This document shows, piece after piece, positions 31,332 through 37,007 of a DNA stretch of 37,007 nt (the stretch's first letter is position 1; the number at the start of each line of letters is the position of its first letter). Source of the stretch: Actinomycetes bacterium. GTDB lineage: Bacteria; Actinomycetota; Actinomycetes; Actinomycetales; Microbacteriaceae. The DNA lies in the NCBI GenBank assembly GCA_021779075.1, contig JAJYBG010000006.1, positions 1-37,007 on the forward strand, in the 5' to 3' direction. Made by a program: the position numbers and the translations under genes. The notes below the pieces were generated by a model, which saw nothing but the letters and a program-made list of their open reading frames with translations, was not told where the DNA came from and ran no database searches.

Positions 31332-31338
31332 CCTGTTC

Positions 31339-31830
31339 ATGGCCGGTTTCGAGATCCGCGAGGCGACGCCGGCCGACTCGCGCTTCATCGGCGACATGCT
31401 CGTGGAGGCGCTGAACTGGCATCCCGTCCGCCGCCGCCCCCGCGCGCAGCTCGTCGCCGACGGCGAGTTCCGCCGTTACATCGAGGGCTGGATGCGGCCC
31501 GGCGACGCCGGCGTCGTCGCGGTCGACGGCAACGGCGCCCCGATCGGGGCGTGCTGGTACCGGCTGTTCGCGCCCGACGAGGCCGGCCACGGCGGACTGG
31601 GCCCGCGCGTGCCCGAGCTCACTCTCGGTGTCGTCAGCGTCTGGCGGGCGCAGGGCGCGGGCCGCGCGCTGCTGCGCGCCGCAGTCGACCTCGCCCGGAC
31701 GCAGGGCTACCAGCGCCTCAGCCTCAGCGTCGAGCGCGAGAACTACGCGCGGCGCCTTTACGTCAGCGAGGGCTTCGCCACCGTGTCGTCGGGCCCGGAT
31801 TCCGACATCATGGTCAGGCGCCTGCGCTGA
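31339..31830 (+). CDS. GNAT-family N-acetyltransferase
   Basis: A 163-residue acetyltransferase. It begins GFEIREATPADSRFIGDML, the common GNAT opening. The acetyl-CoA pyrophosphate loop reads LGVVSVWRAQGAGRALLRAA, with the QGAGRA motif near residue 110, and the end LSLSVERENYARRLYVSEGF is the Asn/Tyr motif B. The substrate is unknown. It appears to be a stand-alone gene with a leaderless promoter, 29 nt after rnj. Confidence 0.9.
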   Translation: MAGFEIREATPADSRFIGDMLVEALNWHPVRRRPRAQLVADGEFRRYIEGWMRPGDAGVVAVDGNGAPIGACWYRLFAPDEAGHGGLGPRVPELTLGVVSVWRAQGAGRALLRAAVDLARTQGYQRLSLSVERENYARRLYVSEGFATVSSGPDSDIMVRRLR

Positions 31831-31948
31831 CCGGGCCCGGGGCTGCAGGTGCAGTTCCCTGCGCTCTGTCTCGCACCGGCCGCCGACACCGGAGGTGGCG
31901 CTCGAGCGTCGCCGGAATCCCAGGGGGGCTCCCGGCGTTGGGCAGGGC

Positions 31949-33064
31949 GTGAGTGAAGAGTCCCGCCGCGCGACGGTCGCCGTCATCGGCGGCGGCCAGG
32001 CGGGGCTCTCCGCCGCCTACCACCTGCAGCGCCGCGGCTTCGTCAGCGCCGTGGCGCAGCCCGATGCGCCGCGCACCTTCGTCGTGCTCGACGAGAACCC
32101 GGTGCCCGGCGGGGCGTGGCAGCACCGCTGGGAATCCCTGCGGATGGCGACCGTCAACGGCATCTTCGACCTCCCCGGCCTCCCCAAACCGGCCATCGAC
32201 GATGCCGAGCCGAGCCGCGACGCCGTACCGCGCTACTTCGCCGAGTTCGAGCGCGAGTTTGCGCTGCCGATCCTGCGCCCGGTGCGGGTGGACCGGGTGA
32301 GCAGGGCGGATTCCGATCCGGCAGGCGACCTCGTCGTGGAATCCACCGCAGGCCCGTGGCTCGTCCGCGCCGTCATCAACGCCACCGGCGCCTGGGACAA
32401 CCCGGTGCTGCCGCACTACCCCGGCGCCGAGGCCTTCGCGGGTCGCCAGCTCCACTCCCGCGACTACGTCTCGAATGCGGAGTTCGCCGGCCGGCGCGTC
32501 GCGATCGTCGGTGGCGGAATCTCGGCGGTGCAGCTGCTCGAGGAGATCTCGCGGGTGGCGAGCACCTTCTGGTACACCCGGCGCGAACCCGTCTTCATCG
32601 AGGGCGAGTTCAGCCCCGAGACGACCGGCCGCGATACCATCGCGAAGGTCGTCGCCGACGTCGAGGCGGGCCGCCCGCCCGGCAGCGTCGTCGGCTACAC
32701 CGGCCTCGTCTGGACACCGTACGCGCTCGCCGCGAAGGCGCGCGGCGCACTGGAGCGCCGGCCGATGTTCGCGGCGATCGAGCCCGGCGGGGTGCGGGAG
32801 GCGGACGGCTCGTTCACGCCGGTCGATGTCATTCTCTGGGCGACCGGGTTCAGGGCATCCCTCGCCCATCTCGACGCGCTGCAGCTGCGGAGCGAACTCG
32901 GCGGCATCACGATGCGCGGCACCGAGGTGCTCGGCGAGCCGCGCGTGCAGCTCGTCGGCTTCGGGCCGTCGCAATCCACCGTCGGCGCGAACCGCGCCGG
33001 CCGGGAAGCGGTGAGCAGGCTTGTGAAACTCTTTGAGAACACTCCCGAGGGGATCCGCGGCTAA
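31949..33064 (+). CDS. Flavin-containing monooxygenase-like FAD/NAD(P) oxidoreductase
   Basis: A 371-residue flavoprotein. The FAD-binding Rossmann fold is TVAVIGGGQAGLSAAYHLQ near residue 9, and the NAD(P) fold is RRVAIVGGGISAVQLLEEI near residue 183. FVVLDENPVPGGAWQHRWESL and INATGAWDNPVLPHYPGAE resemble class B monooxygenases, and ILWATGFRASLAHLD is the usual C-terminal ATG motif. It is shorter than Baeyer-Villiger enzymes and nearer to the small FMO/CzcO-like group. GTG 31949 (MSEESRRAT) is chosen from the position of the first glycine motif. The 118 nt upstream hold no clear promoter. The substrate is unknown. Confidence 0.88.
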   Translation: MSEESRRATVAVIGGGQAGLSAAYHLQRRGFVSAVAQPDAPRTFVVLDENPVPGGAWQHRWESLRMATVNGIFDLPGLPKPAIDDAEPSRDAVPRYFAEFEREFALPILRPVRVDRVSRADSDPAGDLVVESTAGPWLVRAVINATGAWDNPVLPHYPGAEAFAGRQLHSRDYVSNAEFAGRRVAIVGGGISAVQLLEEISRVASTFWYTRREPVFIEGEFSPETTGRDTIAKVVADVEAGRPPGSVVGYTGLVWTPYALAAKARGALERRPMFAAIEPGGVREADGSFTPVDVILWATGFRASLAHLDALQLRSELGGITMRGTEVLGEPRVQLVGFGPSQSTVGANRAGREAVSRLVKLFENTPEGIRG

Positions 33065-33079
33065 CTTCACCCTCTCGTT

Positions 33080-33085
33080 TAGGTT
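33080..33085 (+). promoter_or_regulatory. Putative -10 of leaderless ftsK transcript
   Basis: TAGGTT ends 6 nt before ATG 33092, with no Shine-Dalgarno between. Confidence 0.5.
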
Positions 33086-33091
33086 CATGCC

Positions 33092-35830
33092 ATGGCCACC
33101 GGCACCAAGTCTTCGCGCGCCCGCAGCACTTCTGCGCGTCAGACGGCGCGCGCGCAGGCCCAGCCGACCAGGAAGCTTCCCGTGCCGGCCACCACGACGC
33201 GCGAGCACGGGGTTCTGGCCCGCGCGTGGCTGGGTCTGGCCCATCTGTCGGGCGGAGCCGCGCGCGCGTTCGGCCCGGAGACCCTCGCGAAGGAGGACCG
33301 CCGCGACGGGGTGCCGTTCTTCCTCGTGCTGCTCGCGGTCGCGGGCGCAGTCGTCGAGTGGTTCCTCATCAACGACCGCACCGCCCGAGTACTCGAGGCG
33401 TGGACCTTCGGCGGCCTCTTCGGCCGCGTCGCGTTCGGGCTGCCCGTGGTCTTCCTCGTCTTCGCCGTCTGGCTGTTCCGCCATCCGTCCTCCGTGCACG
33501 ACAACACGCGCATCGGCATCGGCGGCGTCATCGGCCTCGTCGCGATCTCCGCACTGTGCCACGTCGTCGGCGGCCAGCCGCAGCCCGCCTCCGGCATGGA
33601 GACGCTCGCCGGAAGCGGCGGCGTCCTCGGCTGGATGCTCGGCCAGCCGCTCATCGTCCTGACGACATCCGTCGGCGCGTGCGCCCTCGTCATCGCGCTG
33701 CTCGTCATGAGCATCCTCATCGTGACGAAGACGCCGCCGAATCGCATCGCGCGGCGCCTGCGGGAACTCTACGGATTCCTCTTCGGTGCCCGCGTGCCGA
33801 GCGAGGAGCAGTACGAGGCGAAGCGCGGCAAGGCGCTCAAGGGCAGGCCGGTTCCCACCGAGCTCGTCGGACTGGAGTCGCTGTTCGACGCCGACCAGAC
33901 CGGCGAGATCCCGGATGGTTCGACCAGCGGCCAGCTGCCCTGGTGGCGCCGCAACACGAGCGGCCGCGAGCAGGACCCGCAGTTCGGTGCTGCGCCGGAC
34001 GCGCTCACCGCGGTCTTCGGCGACTCCCACACCGGCGGCTTCGACTCGCCGATCGCGCCCGCGACCTCCGTTCCGGTCGTCGGCTTTGCGGCTCCCGCCG
34101 AGGTCATCGAGGACCTCCAGGCCGCCGAGCTCGCCGTCAGGCACTTCACTGGCGAGGTCGGCGAGCGCGGCCTGCGCTCCGACAACGCGACCGACGTCAT
34201 CCTGCCCGCCGATGGCATCGCCGACGCAGGCTCGTCGGCGCCGGCCCCCGTCATCAGGCCGCCCGTGGCGCCTGCGCCGTACCGGCTCCCCGCGGCATCC
34301 ACCCTCGTCGCCGGAACGCCGGTCACGGCGCGCTCCGGTGCCAACGACGAGATCGTGCGCGCTATCACCGGCGTCCTCGACCAGTTCGGTGTCGATGCGA
34401 GAGTCACCGGGTTCTCGCGCGGGCCGACCGTGACGCAGTACGAGATCGAGCTCGGCCCTGGCGTCAAGGTGGAGCGCGTGACCGCGCTCTCGAAGAACCT
34501 CTCCTACGCGGTCGCCTCCAACGAGGTGCGCATTCTCTCGCCGATCCCGGGCAAGAGCGCGATCGGCGTCGAGATCCCCAACGCCGATCGCGAGATCGTG
34601 TCGCTCGGCGACGTGCTGCGCTCGCAGGCCGCGGTGTCGAGCACGCATCCCATGACCATCGGTGTGGGCAAGGACGTCGGCGGCGGATTCGTCGTCGCCA
34701 ACCTCGCGAAGATGCCGCACCTCCTCGTCGCCGGCTCCACCGGCTCGGGCAAGTCGTCGTTCATCAACTCGATGATCACCTCGCTGCTCATGCGCGCGAA
34801 GCCGAGCGAGGTGCGCATGGTCCTCATCGACCCGAAGCGCGTCGAGCTGTCGAACTACGCCGGCGTCCCGCATCTCATCACGCCCATCATCACGAGCCCC
34901 AAGAAGGCGGCCGAGGCGCTGCAGTGGGTCGTCAAGGAGATGGACATGCGGTACGACGACCTCGCCAGTTTCGGATTCCGCCACATCGACGACTTCAACA
35001 AGGCGGTCGTCTCGGGCGAGCTGCAGCTTCCGGCCGGCAGCGAGCGCGTGCTCAAGCCGTACCCGTATCTGCTCATCGTCGTCGACGAGCTCGCCGACCT
35101 CATGATGGTCGCTCCGCGCGACGTCGAGGACTCGATCGTCCGCATCACGCAGCTCGCGCGCGCCTCCGGCATCCACCTGGTCCTGGCGACGCAGCGCCCG
35201 TCGGTCGACGTCGTGACGGGATTGATCAAGGCGAACGTGCCGTCGCGGCTGGCGTTCGCGGTGACCTCGGTGACGGATTCCCGCGTCATCCTCGACCAGC
35301 CCGGTGCCGACAAGCTCGTCGGCCAGGGCGACGGGCTCTTCCTGCCCATGGGGGCGGCGAAGGCCGTGCGCGTGCAGGGGGCCTGGGTGAGCGAGGCCGA
35401 GATCAACAGGGTCGTCGCGCACGTCAAGCAGCAGGCGCGCCCCGACTACCGGCAGGACGTCGCCGCCCCGACCGAGCGGCGCGAGATCGACAGTGACATC
35501 GGCGACGACCTCGAGCTGCTTCTGGCAGCGGCAGAGCTCGTGGTGTCGACCCAGTTCGGTTCGACGTCGATGCTGCAGCGCAAGCTGCGCGTCGGCTTCG
35601 CGAAGGCGGGCCGCCTCATGGACCTCCTCGAATCGCGCGAGATCGTCGGCCCGTCGGAGGGCTCGAAGGCCCGCGACGTGCTGGTGAGCCCCGACCAGTT
35701 GGCCGATGTGATGGCCCGGCTCCGTGGCGAAGACTCCGCGCCCGACCCCGTCGCCGCCCAGTACGCGGGCCTGGACGAGGTCGAGCCCGAATCCGACGAG
35801 GACGCCTGGGGCCTGACGGGTCGCGACTAG
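33092..35830 (+). CDS. ftsK: FtsK/SpoIIIE-family DNA translocase
   Basis: A 912-residue septal DNA pump that clears and aligns chromosome termini at division. The N-terminus has a basic cytoplasmic stretch and about four membrane helices (roughly 70-90, 100-130, 145-165, 190-215). A Pro/Ala-rich linker runs to about 425, followed by the FtsK alpha domain ([20 protein letters not shown]) and the RecA-like motor: Walker [19 protein letters not shown] and Walker [19 protein letters not shown], then [20 protein letters not shown]. The C-terminal gamma winged-helix domain, which reads KOPS-type DNA signs, is [20 protein letters not shown]. Its TAG stop is also the first half of the pgsA -10 box. 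Confidence 0.97.
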   Translation: MATGTKSSRARSTSARQTARAQAQPTRKLPVPATTTREHGVLARAWLGLAHLSGGAARAFGPETLAKEDRRDGVPFFLVLLAVAGAVVEWFLINDRTARVLEAWTFGGLFGRVAFGLPVVFLVFAVWLFRHPSSVHDNTRIGIGGVIGLVAISALCHVVGGQPQPASGMETLAGSGGVLGWMLGQPLIVLTTSVGACALVIALLVMSILIVTKTPPNRIARRLRELYGFLFGARVPSEEQYEAKRGKALKGRPVPTELVGLESLFDADQTGEIPDGSTSGQLPWWRRNTSGREQDPQFGAAPDALTAVFGDSHTGGFDSPIAPATSVPVVGFAAPAEVIEDLQAAELAVRHFTGEVGERGLRSDNATDVILPADGIADAGSSAPAPVIRPPVAPAPYRLPAASTLVAGTPVTARSGANDEIVRAITGVLDQFGVDARVTGFSRGPTVTQYEIELGPGVKVERVTALSKNLSYAVASNEVRILSPIPGKSAIGVEIPNADREIVSLGDVLRSQAAVSSTHPMTIGVGKDVGGGFVVANLAKMPHLLVAGSTGSGKSSFINSMITSLLMRAKPSEVRMVLIDPKRVELSNYAGVPHLITPIITSPKKAAEALQWVVKEMDMRYDDLASFGFRHIDDFNKAVVSGELQLPAGSERVLKPYPYLLIVVDELADLMMVAPRDVEDSIVRITQLARASGIHLVLATQRPSVDVVTGLIKANVPSRLAFAVTSVTDSRVILDQPGADKLVGQGDGLFLPMGAAKAVRVQGAWVSEAEINRVVAHVKQQARPDYRQDVAAPTERREIDSDIGDDLELLLAAAELVVSTQFGSTSMLQRKLRVGFAKAGRLMDLLESREIVGPSEGSKARDVLVSPDQLADVMARLRGEDSAPDPVAAQYAGLDEVEPESDEDAWGLTGRD

Positions 35831-35833
35831 CCT
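35828..35833 (+). promoter_or_regulatory. Putative -10 of leaderless pgsA transcript, overlapping the ftsK stop
   Basis: TAGCCT ends 6 nt before the GTG at 35840. Its first three bases are the ftsK stop codon. Confidence 0.55.
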
Positions 35834-35839
35834 GGTGTC

Positions 35840-36439
35840 GTGACAGAGGCCGCGGCGAAGCCGTCCAACTGGAACGCACCCAACGCGATCACGGTCGTCC
35901 GGATCTTCTTCGCTCCGGCGTTCCTCTGGCTGATGCTCGCCGACGCCGGCCAGGGCGGGAGCGAGCGCTGGTGGGCCGGCGGGCTCTTCATCGTCGGCAT
36001 CGCCACCGACGGCGTCGACGGCTACCTCGCTCGGCGCAACAACCAGGTCACCGAGCTCGGCAAGCTGCTCGACCCCATCGCCGACAAGGTGCTCACCCTG
36101 GGCGCGCTCATCGGCCTCAGTGTCCTCGGCGAGCTGCCGTGGTGGGTGGCGATCGTCATCGCGGTGCGCGAGGTCGGCATCACGGTCTACCGCTTCGCCG
36201 TCATCCGCGGCGGGGTCATTCCGGCCTCCCGGGGCGGCAAGGCGAAGACGCTCCTCCAGGCGATCGCGATCTCGGCCGCGCTGCTGCCGTTCACCCAGAC
36301 GCTCGGCTCCGGCGTCACGTTCTGGCCGGACCTCGTCCTCATGGGTCTGGCCCTCCTGCTCACCGTTCTCTCCGGGCTCGACTACGCGTGGAACGCGGCG
36401 AGGCTCGCGCGCTCGCACGGGAGCGGGCCGGATGCCTGA
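35840..36439 (+). CDS. pgsA: CDP-diacylglycerol--glycerol-3-phosphate 3-phosphatidyltransferase
   Basis: A 199-residue membrane enzyme making phosphatidylglycerophosphate, precursor of phosphatidylglycerol and cardiolipin. The CDP-alcohol phosphotransferase motif DGx2ARx8Gx3Dx3D is complete: DGVDGYLARR starts it and GKLLDPIADK ends it (about 55-80). NAPNAITVVRIFFAPAFLWL precedes it as first helix, and four further helices follow. The GTG start at 35840 matches the leaderless box and the length. It overlaps the next gene by 8 nt. The ftsK-pgsA-cinA order is typical of actinobacteria. Confidence 0.95.
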   Translation: MTEAAAKPSNWNAPNAITVVRIFFAPAFLWLMLADAGQGGSERWWAGGLFIVGIATDGVDGYLARRNNQVTELGKLLDPIADKVLTLGALIGLSVLGELPWWVAIVIAVREVGITVYRFAVIRGGVIPASRGGKAKTLLQAIAISAALLPFTQTLGSGVTFWPDLVLMGLALLLTVLSGLDYAWNAARLARSHGSGPDA

Positions 36440-36932
36440 CGCGACGTCCGCGTTGCTCGAGGACCTCGCCGCGCGCGGCCTGACGATCGCCGTCGCCGAA
36501 TCGCTCACCGGCGGTGCGCTCACCGCGGAGCTCACCCGTCCGGCCGGCGCCTCCCGCGTCGTGCTCGGGGGAGCGGTCGTCTACGCGACCGAACTCAAGC
36601 ACACCCTGGCCGGCGTCGACGCCGCGCTGCTCGCCGAGCGCGGGCCGGTCGACCCGGATGTCGCGCTCGCGCTCGCGCGCGGTATCCGCGAGCGCCTCGC
36701 CGTCGGCACCCGCCCGGCCGACCTCGGCATCGCGACGACCGGGGTCGCCGGTCCCGACGAGCAGGACGGGAAGCCGGTCGGGCTGGTGTACATCGGTTAT
36801 GCGACGGCCGATAGTGCGGACGTGACGACCCTGCTTCTCGAAGGGGACAGGGCTGCGATCCGCGCTCGCAGCGTGTCGGAGGCCGTTGATGGAATACGAC
36901 GGTTTCTGTCGCGTTACAGTTCTACGAATTAA
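36432..36932 (+). CDS. CinA-family nicotinamide-nucleotide amidohydrolase (PncC domain only)
   Basis: A 166-residue protein equal to the C-terminal domain of CinA; PncC-type enzymes deamidate NMN to nicotinate mononucleotide in pyridine-nucleotide recycling. Motifs are TIAVAESLTGGALTAELT, GGAVVYATELKHTLAGVD and TTGVAGPDEQDGKPVGLVYIG. The N-terminal molybdopterin-like domain is absent, as in most actinobacteria. ATG 36432 overlaps pgsA by 8 nt, so the two are coupled. The stop is followed by a 65-nt promoter region for the next gene. Confidence 0.93.
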   Translation: MPDATSALLEDLAARGLTIAVAESLTGGALTAELTRPAGASRVVLGGAVVYATELKHTLAGVDAALLAERGPVDPDVALALARGIRERLAVGTRPADLGIATTGVAGPDEQDGKPVGLVYIGYATADSADVTTLLLEGDRAAIRARSVSEAVDGIRRFLSRYSSTN

Positions 36933-36965
36933 CATGAGTCGCGAAGGATTCGTGAATTACAGTTC
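36914..36965. promoter_or_regulatory. Direct and inverted repeats upstream of the next gene
   Basis: TTACAGTTC occurs at 36914-36922 and again at 36957-36965. Between them ACGAAT (36924-36929) mirrors ATTCGT (36948-36953), around GAGTCGCGAAGG. The stretch is A+T-rich and lies 33 nt or more before the next start, so it probably holds the promoter and operators of that gene, perhaps for autoregulation. Confidence 0.45.
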
Positions 36966-36997
36966 AAGCAACCGTCGGACGGTGAGGAGGGTCCCCA

Positions 36998-37007
36998 TGA
37001 TTCTGGT
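36998..37007 (+). CDS. Start of next gene, probably clgR-type HTH regulator (truncated by window end)
   Basis: Only ATG ATT CTG GT is visible, after a strong GAGGAGGG Shine-Dalgarno 5 nt upstream. M-I-L-V is the usual beginning of the Cro/C1-type regulator (ClgR/PopR group) that follows ftsK-pgsA-cinA in actinobacteria. The call rests on gene order and four residues, so identity is inferred; the presence of a gene start is well supported. Confidence 0.6.

Noticed and set aside
31814-36535. A 1573-codon open frame on the minus strand
   Set aside because: It lies opposite four well-supported genes (the FMO-like gene, ftsK, pgsA, cinA-type). Its protein is Arg/Asp/Glu/Gly-rich and low in recognisable motifs, the typical antisense shadow of GC-rich genes with strong third-position bias.
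1-37007. tRNA, rRNA, prophage, restriction or toxin-antitoxin genes, and an integrase for the candidate island
   Set aside because: No sequence with these features was recognised by eye in either strand; the island therefore has no visible mobility gene.

Overview
The window is high-GC Gram-positive chromosome. Gene families, the order rpsO-pnp and dapA-rnj-ftsK-pgsA-cinA-(clgR), and many TANNNT -10 boxes sitting 6-7 nt before start codons all point to an actinobacterium, most likely of the family Microbacteriaceae (inferred from family knowledge, not from a search).

Layout. (1) 1-3100: 3' end of an ALDH3-type aldehyde dehydrogenase, an alpha/beta hydrolase, a convergent GT2 glycosyltransferase, a small FKBP prolyl isomerase, and an IS30-type transposase remnant lying upstream of and in frame with the FKBP. 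(2) 3100-7904: rpsO, five tandem 29-bp hairpin repeats starting on its stop codon, a terminator, a VanZ-like membrane protein, pnp with a structured leader (probably the Actino-pnp RNA), and an aldo/keto-reductase homologue that has lost most of its catalytic tetrad. (3) 7906-24692: a 16.8-kb block of cell-wall scavenging genes. (4) 24710-36932: tetR, dapB, a small TPR-like membrane protein, apt, an OsmC/DUF4395/thioredoxin redox group, dapA, rnj, a GNAT, a flavoprotein monooxygenase, ftsK, pgsA and a CinA-type amidase, ending at the first codons of what is probably clgR.

The main result is region 3. It is bounded by an exact 22-bp direct repeat (7884-7905 and 24693-24714). The left copy is the 3' end of the aldo/keto-reductase-like gene; the right copy contains the stop codon of the convergent tetR. 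This looks like an insertion between two backbone genes that were once adjacent and convergent. No integrase is present.

The block encodes a nearly complete route for murein fragments. A peptide/muropeptide ABC transporter (binding lipoprotein, two permeases, fused double ATPase) is co-transcribed and translationally coupled with MurQ, AnmK and a cytoplasmic beta-lactamase-fold hydrolase that could act as MurNAc-L-Ala amidase. A 931-residue FAD/Fe-S dehydrogenase follows, able in principle to burn the D-lactate MurQ releases. NagB deaminates GlcN-6-P, a dipeptide epimerase would act on L-Ala-D-Glu, and alanine dehydrogenase with an Lrp/AsnC regulator would handle L-Ala. An RpiR/MurR-family regulator sits divergent to the transporter, with an RpiR-like palindrome between them. 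NagA, NagZ and an LD-carboxypeptidase are not in the window.
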